Below are positions 1 through 7,987 of a stretch of 45,369 nucleotides of DNA, in pieces. Source of the stretch: Verrucomicrobiota bacterium (GTDB taxonomy: Bacteria; Verrucomicrobiota; Verrucomicrobiia; Limisphaerales; JAHDYP01). The translations under genes were made by a program, and so were the position numbers. How positions within the stretch are numbered: position 1 is the stretch's first letter; the number at the start of each line of letters is the position of its first letter. The notes under the pieces are model-generated. The model saw nothing but the letters and a program-made list of their open reading frames with translations, was not told the origin of the DNA and searched no databases. Location of the stretch: positions 1,016 to 46,384 of the forward strand of contig JAHDYP010000005.1 in assembly GCA_023383055.1 (NCBI GenBank). Reading direction: 5' to 3'.

Positions 1-899
1 ACGCTATGCGTCAATTGGATTTGCCCCCACTCGTCCTGCAACAGGAACGAGCGCGTCCCCTGCAACACCCCCACCGATCCGCCCTGAAACCGGGCGGCGT
101 GCAGGTTCGGCCGGATGCCTTCCCCGCCGGCCTCGACCCCGATCATCCGGACCGGTTGATCCGCCAGGAACGGATAAAACAACCCGATCGCATTCGAGCC
201 GCCTCCGACGCAGGCCACCAGCAGATCCGGCAGCCGCTTCTCCTTCTCGAGAATCTGCCGTCGCGCTTCGTCACCGATCACCCGCTGAAAATTTCGCACC
301 ATGAGCGGATAAGGATGCGCCCCGTAAGCGGTCCCGAGGATGTAATGCGTGCTGCGCACATGGGTCACCCAGTCGCGCATGGCCTCGTTGATCGCCTCCT
401 TCAACGTCTTCTGCCCCGCCTCGACCGACACCACCTCCGCCCCGAGCATTTTCATTCGGAAAACGTTCAACGCCTGCCGCTCGCAATCGACCGCCCCCAT
501 GTAGATGACGCAGCGCAACCCGAACATCGCCGCCACCGTGGCCGTCGCCACGCCATGCTGCCCCGCGCCCGTCTCCGCGATTACCCGGGTCTTGCCCATC
601 CGCCGCGCGAGCAGCACCTGCCCGAGGCAGTTGTTGATCTTGTGCGCCCCGGTGTGCAGCAGATCTTCACGCTTCAGGTAAATCCGGGCGCCGCCCAGTT
701 CCCGGGTCAGGCGCTCCGCATAATAAAGCGGCGTCGGTCGACCGCAGAATTCCGCCAGGTAATAGTCCAGCTCTTTTTGAAACGCCGGATCCTGCCGCGC
801 CCGCTGGTATTCCGCGGTGAGTTCCTCCAACGGATGCACCAGGGTTTCCGGCACGTACCGCCCGCCGTAAGCCCCAAAATGCCCCAGCGCATCCGGCAT
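1..899 (-). CDS. trpB: tryptophan synthase beta chain, partial (3' end outside window)
   Basis: TrpB is the PLP enzyme that condenses indole with serine in the last step of tryptophan synthesis, in complex with TrpA. The reverse-strand reading opens with [19 protein letters not shown], typical of TrpB, and contains HTGAHKINN with the PLP lysine, [12 protein letters not shown], and the phosphate-binding loop GGGSNAIG. The frame stays open to base 1, so the C-terminus is missing. I chose the ATG at 899 because AGGAG lies 8 bases upstream; an in-frame ATG at 923 would add 8 residues but has no clear ribosome site. It lies downstream of trpC and trpF on the same strand, and trpA may follow outside the window. 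Confidence 0.95.
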   Translation of the reverse strand, partial: MPDALGHFGAYGGRYVPETLVHPLEELTAEYQRARQDPAFQKELDYYLAEFCGRPTPLYYAERLTRELGGARIYLKREDLLHTGAHKINNCLGQVLLARRMGKTRVIAETGAGQHGVATATVAAMFGLRCVIYMGAVDCERQALNVFRMKMLGAEVVSVEAGQKTLKEAINEAMRDWVTHVRSTHYILGTAYGAHPYPLMVRNFQRVIGDEARRQILEKEKRLPDLLVACVGGGSNAIGLFYPFLADQPVRMIGVEAGGEGIRPNLHAARFQGGSVGVLQGTRSFLLQDEWGQIQLTHS

Positions 900-1043
900 G
901 ATCGCTTCTCCTGCTTCGCTCATCGGCGCGCAAGCTAACGCAACCTCCCGCCCAGCGGAAGGGGATTTCCAGGGTCACACGCCAAACCCAAGTCAGCTCA
1001 TCAGCGGGACAGCGAGTCAGCGCGAGGGGGAGAAGCGGGGGCA

Positions 1044-1085
1044 GAGCAAGAGCAAGAGCAAGAGCACGGGCAGGAGCAGGAGCAA
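1044..1085. repeat. hexanucleotide tandem repeat in trpF-trpB spacer
   Basis: Seven consecutive 6-base units follow the pattern GAGCAA (first three exact, then GAGCAC, GGGCAG, GAGCAG, GAGCAA). The tract sits in the 209-base gap between trpF and trpB and is strongly purine-biased on the plus strand. No credible reading frame explains it. Similar purine hexamer tracts are, to my recollection, common between genes of environmental Verrucomicrobiota, but that was not checked here. Confidence 0.8.
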
Positions 1086-1108
1086 GATGGTGCTACGGAC
1101 CTATGGGC

Positions 1109-1741
1109 TCATGGTCGGATCCCCTTCGCCGCCCGCACAAACGCCCGCATCTTGCCCGCGTCCTTAACCCCCGGCGCCGACTCGACCCCGCTCGAGACAT
1201 CCACCGCAAATGGCCGTACCCGTTCCACCGCCTCGCCGACATTCTCCGGCGTCAATCCCCCGGCCAGCACGATCGGCCGGCCCAGCGCCTTCGCCCGGAC
1301 CGCCAACTCCCAATCGAACCGCTGACCGCTTCCGCCCAGTTGCCCGGGCACGGCCGCGTCCAGCAGCCATGCTTCCGTCGCGAATTCTGGCATGGTCTCC
1401 AGCACCGACAGGTCAGCCACCCGAAAGCCCTTCCAGACTTTCAACGGCGCAAACCGCGCGCAAAACTCCGGCGTCTCGCCACCGTGAAATTGGAGGATGC
1501 TCAGTGCGCAGACCTCGATCGCGTTGCGGATCGTGTGCTCGTCCGCATCCACAAACACGCCCACTCGCTCGATCCCAACCGGCAACAGCGCCGCCACCTC
1601 TCGCGCCCGTTCGAGGCTCACCCAACGGCGGCTCGGCTCGTAAAACATCAAGCCCACGGCGTCCGCTCCGGCTGCAACGGCCGCCTCGGCATCCACGGCC
1701 CGCGTCAACCCACAGATCTTCACCAGCACATCGCTTTGCAC
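1109..1741 (-). CDS. trpF: phosphoribosylanthranilate isomerase
   Basis: TrpF is a TIM-barrel enzyme that isomerises N-(5'-phosphoribosyl)anthranilate to CdRP in tryptophan synthesis. The 210-residue length is normal for the family. Visible motifs are VKICGLT near the N-terminus (catalytic Cys), FHGGE mid-protein, VLAGGLTPENV, and AVDVSSGVE followed by PGVKD at the end. The start is GTG at 1741, decided by an almost ideal ribosome site (AGGAGGTGA, plus-strand 1746-1754). It lies between trpC and trpB on the same strand, with spacers of 132 and 209 bases that carry short tandem repeats. It is a separate gene and not fused to trpC as in E. coli. Confidence 0.96.
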   Translation of the reverse strand: MQSDVLVKICGLTRAVDAEAAVAAGADAVGLMFYEPSRRWVSLERAREVAALLPVGIERVGVFVDADEHTIRNAIEVCALSILQFHGGETPEFCARFAPLKVWKGFRVADLSVLETMPEFATEAWLLDAAVPGQLGGSGQRFDWELAVRAKALGRPIVLAGGLTPENVGEAVERVRPFAVDVSSGVESAPGVKDAGKMRAFVRAAKGIRP

Positions 1742-1785
1742 CTCTCACCTCCTCGCACTCGACCGATGATTCAACCTCCACCCCC

Positions 1786-1835
1786 GTCCATCCATGTCCA
1801 TTCACGTCCTTTCGCGTTCATTGGCGTGCATTCGC
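1786..1835. repeat. five-unit 10-bp phased repeat in trpC-trpF spacer
   Basis: Five back-to-back decamers, each beginning with GT and resembling GTCCATTCGC, run from 1786 to 1835; the unit frame is kept exactly, so the period equals about one DNA helical turn. A diverged sixth unit may begin at 1836. The tract lies in the 132-base gap between trpC and the strong ribosome site of trpF. Low-complexity decamer strings of this flavour seem to recur in some environmental genomes, but I could not search for other copies and see none elsewhere in this window. Confidence 0.75.
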
Positions 1836-1873
1836 GGTTGAACCACTGGCTTACACCCCCCAGACTCCGCGGC

Positions 1874-2686
1874 TCAAGCGGCCCTCTCCCCGCGCAACTC
1901 GCGCACCTTCGCCCCGAGATCCGCTTCGCGCATCAACGATTCGCCCACCAGGATCGCCCCCGCCCCGCAACGCGCCAACCGTTCCACATCCGCCCGGGTC
2001 CGGATCCCGCTCTCGGCCACCAAGCATCCATCCCGATCACGAAAACGCGCCGGCAACCGCGCGGCGAGCCTTTCGGTTGTGCCGAGGTCCACCTGAAACG
2101 TGCGGAGATCGCGATTGTTGACTCCGATGAGGTCGGCGCCCACGCGCATCGCCCGCTCCAACTCCGGTTCATCGTGCACCTCGACCAGCACCGCCAGTCC
2201 CGACTCGCGCCCCAGCGCGTGCAACCGCTCAAGGGCCGCATCCTCCAGAATCGCCACGATCAATAGAATCGCGTCGGCACCCCATTCCACCGCCTCGAGC
2301 ACCTGCCGTTCGTCGATCACAAAGTCCTTCCGCAACAACGGCAACCCCACCGCTTGCCGGATCGCCCGGAGGTACTCCAGCGAGCCCTGGAAGAACTTCT
2401 CGTCCGTCAGCACCGAAAGGCACGTGGCTCCCGCCGCCTCGTACTCGCGCGCAATCGCCACCGGATCGAACGGCGAACGGATCACCCCCGCCGACGGCGA
2501 CGCCTTCTTCACCTCGGCGATCAACGCCATCGGCCCTCCCCGACATGCCCGCAACGCCCCGGTAAAATCCCTCAACGCGCCGCGCGCCGACCAGGCCGCC
2601 CGCACTTCCGCCACCGTCAACGGGCGCTCCGGCAGGCGGGTTAACTCGCGCCGTTTCTCCGCCACGATCGTGTCGAGTATGGTCAC
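1874..2686 (-). CDS. trpC: indole-3-glycerol phosphate synthase
   Basis: TrpC closes the indole ring by converting CdRP to indole-3-glycerol phosphate, the step after TrpF. The 270-residue protein shows the family motifs in order: [13 protein letters not shown] (catalytic Lys, phosphate site), [51 protein letters not shown] and [12 protein letters not shown]. The start is GTG at 2686, overlapping the prfB stop as GTGA, so translation is probably coupled to prfB. That makes the first tryptophan gene of this run the second cistron after release factor 2, an unusual operon partner. Confidence 0.96.
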   Translation of the reverse strand: MTILDTIVAEKRRELTRLPERPLTVAEVRAAWSARGALRDFTGALRACRGGPMALIAEVKKASPSAGVIRSPFDPVAIAREYEAAGATCLSVLTDEKFFQGSLEYLRAIRQAVGLPLLRKDFVIDERQVLEAVEWGADAILLIVAILEDAALERLHALGRESGLAVLVEVHDEPELERAMRVGADLIGVNNRDLRTFQVDLGTTERLAARLPARFRDRDGCLVAESGIRTRADVERLARCGAGAILVGESLMREADLGAKVRELRGERAA

Positions 2687-3826
2687 GCTTCCTCGTCCTT
2701 AATGCCGGCCATGCGTTTGGCGGGACACCCGGCCCGCAGCCAGCCGTGGATGAACTCATCCAGGTCGCCGTCCATCACCGCCTGGACGTCGCTGGTCTGC
2801 ACCCCGGTGCGCAAATCCTTCACCATCCGGTACGGCTGAAACACGTAGCTCCGAATCTGGTTGCCCCACGAGATGCTCCCTTTCTCGCCGTAAAACTTCT
2901 CCATCTCCTGGCGTTGCTCGTCCTGGCGCAGCGCGAAAATCCGGGCCAGGATGATCTTCATCGCCGTGGCCCGGTTCTGATGCTGCGACCGCTGGGTCTG
3001 ACACGCCACCACGAGTCCCGTCGGCACGTGCTTGATCCGCACCGCGGTTTCCACCTTGTTCACGTTCTGCCCGCCTTTGCCCCCCGACCGAAACGTGTCC
3101 ACCTCGAACTCGGTCGGCGGTACCGCCTCCTCCTCCAGTTCGTCCAGTTCGGCAATCGCATCCACGCTGGCGAAGCTGGTGTGCCGGCGCTTGTTTGAGT
3201 CAAACGGCGAAATCCGCACCAGCCGATGCACGCCCCGTTCCGCCTTGCAGAACCCGTAGGCGTTCTCGCCGGTGATCAACAACGTCGCGCTCTTGATCCC
3301 GGCCACCTCTCCTGGCAGCGCGTCCGTCACCTCCGCGGTCCACGACCGCCGTTCCGCCCAGCGCTGATACATCCGCAGCAGCATCGCCGCCCAGTCGCAC
3401 GATTCGGTGCCGCCCGCGCCGGCGTTGACGCTCAGGATACAGTTGTTCCGGTCGTGCGGACTGTTCAAAAACAGCCGCAACTCGAGTTCGCCCAGGTCCC
3501 GCGTAAACCGCTCCAACTCGGCGCCCAACTCCCGCTCATGTTTCAGCTGCTCCGCCGCCGGCTCCGCCTCCGCCAACTCGATCATCACCCGGCAATCCTC
3601 CAACTGGCGCTCCGCCGCCAGCAACGGATCAACGCGCTTTCGAATCGAATTGGCTTCATCGATGAGCCGCTGTGCCTGCTCGCGGTTCGACCAAAAGGTC
3701 TCCCGCGTCATCTCGGCGTCCAACTCCCGTAACCGTTTTTGCGCGCTTGGGACGTCAAAGAAACCTCCGCAAATGCGCCAGTTTATCCCCCGCCGCCGCC
3801 AACTGCACTTTAATCACTTCGAACAT
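2683..3826 (-). CDS. prfB: peptide chain release factor 2, with programmed +1 frameshift
   Basis: RF2 recognises UGA and UAA stop codons and triggers peptide release. The gene is in two frames: 23 codons from the ATG at 3826 end in CTT followed by an in-frame TGA (3755-3757); skipping one T gives GAC and the remaining 357 codons, about 380 residues in all. The body carries the stop-recognition tripeptide within [14 protein letters not shown] and the catalytic GGQ in [15 protein letters not shown]. The arrangement matches the known autoregulation in which scarce RF2 lets ribosomes shift past the UGA. A TTG-started reading from 3723 would lack the conserved N-terminus. The stop overlaps the trpC start. 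Confidence 0.95.
3754..3769 (-). promoter_or_regulatory. prfB programmed +1 frameshift signal
   Basis: The minus strand reads CGGAGGTTTCTTTGAC: an internal Shine-Dalgarno-like GGAGG, then TTT, the slippery CTT and the in-frame TGA followed by C. This matches the spacing of the E. coli signal AGGGGGTATCTTTGAC. In the known mechanism, a slow UGA plus tension from the internal SD moves the ribosome +1 on CTT, reading GAC next. Confidence 0.95.
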
Positions 3827-3993
3827 GCCCCCAATCTAGGTGGCCCCACCGCGCCTTGCCCAGCCATTTTTCCATCCTGCAGGGCCGAGCTACCGCGAGG
3901 CCGCCATTCCACTCCAGCGGGATGGGCGACCACCAGCCGAGGGCAAGGTCGGCGCCCGCGCCGGTCGACACCCTCCGCATCGAATCGGCTTAC

Positions 3994-5658
3994 TCAAACA
4001 TCAGTCCCCGACCATTGCCGTCCTCTCCGGAGCCCCCTGAGTCCACCGGCCACGGCCACCACCACGCAACCCCACCCGAACAGATCGCCGTGCCGACGAT
4101 AAAACGAACCTACCTCACCTTCGTCGCGCCGTCGCACGGGCAGCTGAACCAGCAGGTACCCCCGGCCATACTCACTGCTCCGCTCGTCGCGGAATACCTG
4201 CCGCATGCGTCCCGCCGCGTCGATCCAGCAAGTCAGCCCGTTGTTGGTGCAGCGCACGAGCGGCACCCCGTTCTCCACCGCCCGGAAGACTGCATTCGCC
4301 GCGTGCTGCCACTGGGCCGCGCTTTCTCCGAACCAGCCGTTGTTCGTCAGATTCAGTAGAAAATCGGTGCGGTCGCGAACATGCTCCCGGGCGCCATGCG
4401 GAAAGACGTCTTCAAAGCAGATCAACACTCCCAGGTCGACTTCCGGTTCGGTCAATCGGAAGGGCACCGGTCCGGTGCCGGACTTGAAGCTACCCGTGAT
4501 CGGTGTCAGGTGCTTCAGAAACGGGAGCCAATCCGCCCACGGCACATACTCGCCAAAGATCACCAACCGTTGCTTCCGATAGCTGGTCCGATAAGCGCCG
4601 TCCGGCCCGAAAAGAAACGCCGCGTTGAATGAATCGTACTCCTCCTCGCCTGCCGCCGTTCGCCGGGCTTCAGCGTCGTCCGCGCCGAACACCATCCAAA
4701 CCTTGTGCTCCGCGATCAGGTTCGTGATGGCATCGTAGTTGGCCCGGGTAAAAGCCGGCAGCGCGGCCTCCGGCCACACCAGCAATTGCGGGCGAGTCGC
4801 CAAAGCTGACCGCGACAACTCCATCAATTGCTCGAAGCGATGCTCGTCCTCCCGCTCATCCCAGATCAGCTCCTGCGGAATACTGGGTTGCACCAGTGCC
4901 ACGGACAGGGTTCCACGGACCGGTTCCATTCGGCCAATGCGTCCGTAACCCGTCATGATCACCAATAACACCGCCGTCAGCGGCAACCCCAATTCCGGCA
5001 ACCATGACAGTCGATCTTCGGGCTTCCGGGCCAGAAGCCAGGCCGCCATGGCCAGGCTCACCGAGAACCATGCCACCAGAAACGACACCCCATATACCCC
5101 GGTCACCGAAGCCACCTGGACCAGGGGCACGAGGCGATATTGCGTCACCCCAAGCGGCAGCCAGGGAAAACCGGATAACATCCGGCCGACCGCCATCTCC
5201 CAGGCGACCCATCCGGCCGCGATGACCAACGCCCACAGACTGCGTCGCGCCCAACTCCCCTCCAGCAATTGCTCCCAGGCGGAAGGCGCTTCGACCCCTC
5301 CTTCCGCCGGCCCGCGTCTCCCCGGACCGCTCCAGCCTCGCAGCAGTCGCTGACAAAACCAGGCCCACACCGCCGGATAAAGCGCCAGGTAGGCACTCAA
5401 CCCCACCCATCCGGCAGCGGCTCCGGCCGGAAACGGGATGCACAACAGCCACGAAAGGGAAAACAGGAAGGTCACAAACCCGCAAAGATAACCGAGCCGG
5501 AAGGACGATCCCGGCCACAACACTCCCAAGAGCATCAATCCTCCCGGAACCACCCAGGCCAGGCCCGCCATCCCCCACTTGGGAAATGCCGCCCCCCACA
5601 TTAAGCCGAGAGCCACCGGATAAATCAACGCGGCTTTGGGTGACCTCGCCCAACTCAT
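3994..5658 (-). CDS. lnt: apolipoprotein N-acyltransferase
   Basis: Lnt transfers an acyl chain from phospholipid to the N-terminal cysteine of diacylated lipoproteins in the inner membrane. The N-terminal 240 residues are a run of hydrophobic segments, followed by a nitrilase-type (CN hydrolase) domain. The expected triad is visible: Glu in LVWPEAALP (about residue 297), Lys in SYRKQRLVIFGEYVPW (about 362) and Cys in LICFEDVFPHG (about 414). The 554 residues are slightly above the usual ~510. I start at the ATG at 5658 (MSWARSPKAAL) because the upstream extension to 5766 overlaps the preceding gene and is not hydrophobic. A second, diverged Lnt-like gene lies at 15962-17392. Confidence 0.93.
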   Translation of the reverse strand: MSWARSPKAALIYPVALGLMWGAAFPKWGMAGLAWVVPGGLMLLGVLWPGSSFRLGYLCGFVTFLFSLSWLLCIPFPAGAAAGWVGLSAYLALYPAVWAWFCQRLLRGWSGPGRRGPAEGGVEAPSAWEQLLEGSWARRSLWALVIAAGWVAWEMAVGRMLSGFPWLPLGVTQYRLVPLVQVASVTGVYGVSFLVAWFSVSLAMAAWLLARKPEDRLSWLPELGLPLTAVLLVIMTGYGRIGRMEPVRGTLSVALVQPSIPQELIWDEREDEHRFEQLMELSRSALATRPQLLVWPEAALPAFTRANYDAITNLIAEHKVWMVFGADDAEARRTAAGEEEYDSFNAAFLFGPDGAYRTSYRKQRLVIFGEYVPWADWLPFLKHLTPITGSFKSGTGPVPFRLTEPEVDLGVLICFEDVFPHGAREHVRDRTDFLLNLTNNGWFGESAAQWQHAANAVFRAVENGVPLVRCTNNGLTCWIDAAGRMRQVFRDERSSEYGRGYLLVQLPVRRRDEGEVGSFYRRHGDLFGWGCVVVAVAGGLRGLRRGRQWSGTDV

Positions 5659-5684
5659 CGACGCAAAGTGCCAAACTCGGCCGG

Positions 5685-6110
5685 TCAATTCTTTCGCAGC
5701 CGGTAGAAGGTCGCCTGCTCCGTCGCCGGCAGCACCACCGGATTGCCCCCGGGCGCCAGCGACCACTCCCCGTCAATCAACGCTCCCGACATCTCGAGCA
5801 CAAACCCCGGCGTGGTGGGCAGCCACGAAACCGCCACCCCCGACCCGGAAGTCTGAATGAACAACTGCGGCACCTCGCCCGACGATGACAAGGTGATCCC
5901 GGCCCAGAAGCCGCCTTGCAGGGTATACGAACCGCCGGAAAGCGTTCCCCCCGCCTCAGCCTGTCCGATCGTTCCTGACAGGGTGTAGTTGCCGCCCGTG
6001 CTGGTCCCACCGCCCCCGGCCACCGCATGCCAGTCAATAGTATAGGACTGTCCAACGACCGAAATACTGGCCGCCAACGCGGTCGCCATCGTGAGTAGGA
6101 TTCGTTTCAT
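5685..6110 (-). CDS. small secreted protein with YTLxGxxGQ / YTLQGGFW repeat
   Basis: The 141-residue protein begins with a clear signal peptide (MKRILLTMATALAASISVVG) and has a Gly/Thr/Ser-rich first half containing two related strands, NYTLSGTIGQAEAGG and SYTLQGGFWAG. The second half ends with ATFYRLRKN; a C-terminal FYRLR-type ending is something I associate with exported verrucomicrobial proteins with a small beta-sandwich module. It is 26 bases upstream of lnt on the same strand, possibly co-transcribed. Function is unknown; extracellular or outer-surface location is inferred from the signal peptide. Confidence 0.75.
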   Translation of the reverse strand: MKRILLTMATALAASISVVGQSYTIDWHAVAGGGGTSTGGNYTLSGTIGQAEAGGTLSGGSYTLQGGFWAGITLSSSGEVPQLFIQTSGSGVAVSWLPTTPGFVLEMSGALIDGEWSLAPGGNPVVLPATEQATFYRLRKN

Positions 6111-6284
6111 GGTCCGCAGCCCTCTCGATCCGCAAGGTCTGCGCGCATTCTCGACAAAGCCATCAGATATTCAAGTCCTTACTGCGGCAGCTCGAATCGC
6201 CTTGCGCTTCCGATCGCGTGCTCTAGCCTGCTCCGCGGTCTAGTCGCAACCCATCGTCGTCAACACCCATAGCCGCATCCGCAC

Positions 6285-6935
6285 ATGACGCCGCCCCAGG
6301 ATGAACTCCGCGCGTTCGTTGCCCTCACACCCGATCCTCCATGGACGCTCGCCCTGGCCCAGATCCAAGCCACGCTCGACTCCGCCCCGGGCGGCCCACA
6401 GGTCCGCTGGTCCAAAGTCGCCCAAATCCATCTTACCCTCCGTTTCCTCGGCCACATTTCGCCGGCCCAATCCCGCGAGGCGATCGGTCAATTGCAATTG
6501 GCCGGCCCCAAGTTCCCGCCGTTCCCACTCGAGTTGGCCGCGCTCGACTGTTTCCCCAACCCCAGGCGCCCCAGGATCATCTGGGTCGGGCTTCAGGGTG
6601 CCATCTCCAGCCTGCTCGCCCTGCGGCACTCGATCGCCCAAGCCCTTTCCGGCCTCGGCGATCATCAGGAACAGGAAGACAAGCCCTTTCACCCGCACCT
6701 GACCCTCGGACGCGTCAAACCGGGCATCCGACGGCCGGAGTTCGTGGGGGATCTCCTGCGCAGCACCTGCCTGCCTCGCCTCCATCCCTGGCAAGTGCGG
6801 TCAGTCCACCTGATGCGCAGCGAACTGACCCCTGGCGGAGCCATACACTCGGTGGTCTTCACCCAGCCGCTCGGCGTTGCGCCCCAGCCGACCTCATCGA
6901 ATAACCCGGTGAATAAGGACTTGCAATCGCCCTGA
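6285..6935 (+). CDS. thpR: RNA 2',3'-cyclic phosphodiesterase (LigT/2H family)
   Basis: ThpR opens 2',3'-cyclic phosphates on RNA ends to 2'-phosphates. Both HxTx catalytic signatures of the 2H phosphoesterase superfamily are present: HLTL at residues 49-52 and HLTLGRV at about 138-144. The opening RAFVAL and the early WSKVAQIHLTLRFLG segment are typical of the family, and 216 residues is only slightly long because of a polar C-terminal tail after VVFTQPL. It is divergent from the small secreted protein, and the 174-base gap between them shows nothing I can name. infC follows on the same strand after 86 bases but probably has its own promoter. Confidence 0.9.
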   Translation: MTPPQDELRAFVALTPDPPWTLALAQIQATLDSAPGGPQVRWSKVAQIHLTLRFLGHISPAQSREAIGQLQLAGPKFPPFPLELAALDCFPNPRRPRIIWVGLQGAISSLLALRHSIAQALSGLGDHQEQEDKPFHPHLTLGRVKPGIRRPEFVGDLLRSTCLPRLHPWQVRSVHLMRSELTPGGAIHSVVFTQPLGVAPQPTSSNNPVNKDLQSP

Positions 6936-6948
6936 AACGCACTATAGG
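6921..6948 (+). promoter_or_regulatory. candidate promoter for infC
   Basis: TTGCAA (6921-6926) and TATAGG (6943-6948) are separated by 16 bases, each matching 4 of 6 consensus positions. The -35 element falls inside the 3' end of thpR. An 11-base palindrome AGGACTGTCCT (6946-6956) overlaps the -10 and the likely start point and could be an operator. This is a by-eye prediction. Confidence 0.3.
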
Positions 6949-7021
6949 ACTGTCCTAGTTATGACGACGATATCAGTTCCGCGCTCGTTTGCATGAATAA
7001 GCTCCAACCCTTGGGGGTGTC

Positions 7022-7672
7022 TTGAAGCGCCCCTATTTCCGTCCCCCACCCAGCGGCCCGTTCATCAGGATCAACGGGAAGATTCGTGCCCGTGAAGTCC
7101 GTGTGATCGGTGTCGACGGCCAACAGATCGGGGTGCTACCCCTCGGCGACGCCATCAACCTCGCGCGCAGCCACCAGGTCGACCTGGTTGAAGTCGCGCC
7201 CAACGCCACCCCGCCGGTCTGTCGCCTGGTCGATTTCGGCAAATACCGTTATGAACTCTCCAAACGCGAGAAGGAGGCCAAGAAACACCAGCACGCCAAC
7301 CGCGTGAAGGAAATTCAACTCACCGCCACCATCGATCCCCACGACCTCGAGGTTAAGCTCAACCACGCCATCGATTTCCTCTGCGAGGAAATGAAAGTCA
7401 AAGCCTCTCTCCGCTTCCGGGGACGCGAAATGGCCCACAAGGAATTCGGCTTTCAGACCCTCGAGAAATTCGTGCGCGAACTCGGCCCGTACGGTCAGCC
7501 CGACGCCCCGCCGAAACTCGCCGGCCGTAATCTCAACGTCATGATCAGCCCGCTCCCGCGCGCCAAACGCGCCCCCAACCCCAATCGGAGTGAATCCGAG
7601 GCGGTCGAGGAGCCCAATGGCAACAGCGACTCCGACTCCGACGCCGAGTCCGCGGAAGTTGCCTCGAACTGA
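7022..7672 (+). CDS. infC: translation initiation factor IF-3
   Basis: IF-3 binds the 30S subunit, prevents premature 50S joining and checks the initiator codon. The N-terminal domain contains RINGKIRAREVRVIG and VDLVEVAPNATPPVCRLVDFGKYRYE; the C-terminal domain contains VKEIQLTATIDPHDLEVKL and VKASLRFRGREMAH. The start is TTG at 7022, preceded by GGGGGTG; no in-frame ATG gives the complete N-terminus. The C-terminus carries a non-conserved acidic Ser/Asp-rich tail. Unusually, the next gene is not rpmI or rplT but ilvB. A 10-codon reading frame (ATG at 6993, stop 7023-7025) overlaps the TTG start. Confidence 0.94.
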   Translation: MKRPYFRPPPSGPFIRINGKIRAREVRVIGVDGQQIGVLPLGDAINLARSHQVDLVEVAPNATPPVCRLVDFGKYRYELSKREKEAKKHQHANRVKEIQLTATIDPHDLEVKLNHAIDFLCEEMKVKASLRFRGREMAHKEFGFQTLEKFVRELGPYGQPDAPPKLAGRNLNVMISPLPRAKRAPNPNRSESEAVEEPNGNSDSDSDAESAEVASN

Positions 7673-7679
7673 GTCGAGG

Positions 7680-7697
7680 GCCGGCGGCATCGCCGGC
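7680..7697 (+). terminator. hairpin just after infC
   Basis: GCCGGCG, loop GCAT, CGCCGGC forms a perfect 7-bp stem 7 bases after the infC stop. It lacks a clear T-run, so it may be a weak or Rho-assisted terminator or an mRNA-stabilising stem. Confidence 0.4.
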
Positions 7698-7787
7698 TGC
7701 GGTTTCGGCAGCTCCCCGGGAAGCCGATGACCGACCGCAGTTCACGGTTAATCGTGGCCGGCTCGGGGATGCGATTAAATTCAGCGC

Positions 7788-7816
7788 TTGACCTGAATCA
7801 CCCACCCCTTTAGTTT
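7788..7816 (+). promoter_or_regulatory. candidate promoter for the ilvB leader transcript
   Basis: TTGACC (7788-7793) and TAGTTT (7811-7816) are spaced by 17 bases. Transcription would start near 7823, only a few bases before the leader-peptide ATG at 7826, implying a leaderless or nearly leaderless leader mRNA; no Shine-Dalgarno site precedes that ATG. The -10 element is poor, so this is tentative. Confidence 0.35.
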
Positions 7817-7825
7817 GCCCGCCGC

Positions 7826-7900
7826 ATGAATTTTGGGACGCTGCAAGCCGTGGTTCGGGTCGTCGTCGTTGACGACGCCGCCTGGGCTTGTCGCGCTTGA
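7826..7900 (+). CDS. valine-rich leader peptide of the ilvB attenuator
   Basis: A 24-codon frame (ATG 7826, TGA 7898-7900) upstream of ilvB contains the residue run VVRVVVV, six valine codons out of seven (7850-7870). This closely resembles the control region of the E. coli ilvB leader peptide IvbL, which also has a VVVVRVVVVV run. The remainder is short and unremarkable and ends in ACRA. The peptide is followed at once by mutually exclusive hairpins ending in a T-run terminator (7883-7948), so its likely role is to sense charged tRNA-Val by ribosome stalling, not to act as a protein. Confidence 0.8.
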   Translation: MNFGTLQAVVRVVVVDDAAWACRA

Positions 7901-7948
7901 CCCGATCTCGACAAGAACCCACGGCTGGCAACGGTCGTGGGTTTTTTT
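7883..7948 (+). promoter_or_regulatory. transcription attenuator of ilvB (antiterminator plus intrinsic terminator)
   Basis: Two exclusive structures can be drawn. Antiterminator: 7883-7893 (TGGGCTTGTCG) pairs with CGACAAG (7909-7915) and, past a two-base bulge, CCCA (7918-7921). Terminator: AACCCACG (7916-7923) pairs perfectly with CGTGGGTT (7936-7943) around a 12-base loop and runs into seven Ts (7942-7948). A ribosome stalled on the Val codons leaves 7883-7893 free to form the antiterminator; one that reaches the stop at 7898-7900 covers it and the terminator forms. An additional stem TCGGGTC (7855-7861) with GACCCGA (7899-7905) may pause polymerase. Structures were paired by eye; energies were not computed. 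Confidence 0.8.
7916..7948 (+). terminator. intrinsic terminator stem of the ilvB attenuator
   Basis: Perfect 8-bp stem AACCCACG/CGTGGGTT with a 12-base loop, followed by seven Ts. It stands 39 bases before the ilvB ATG, so it can only end transcripts prematurely, as expected for attenuation. Confidence 0.85.
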
Positions 7949-7987
7949 GTTGTCCCACGGCCAGGCCACCCAAAAGCAAATGGTATT

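Noticed and set aside
6039..6956. 13-base match TATAGGACTGTCC at about 6039 and 6943
   Set aside because: A 13-mer pair is expected several times by chance in 45 kb; one copy is inside a coding region.
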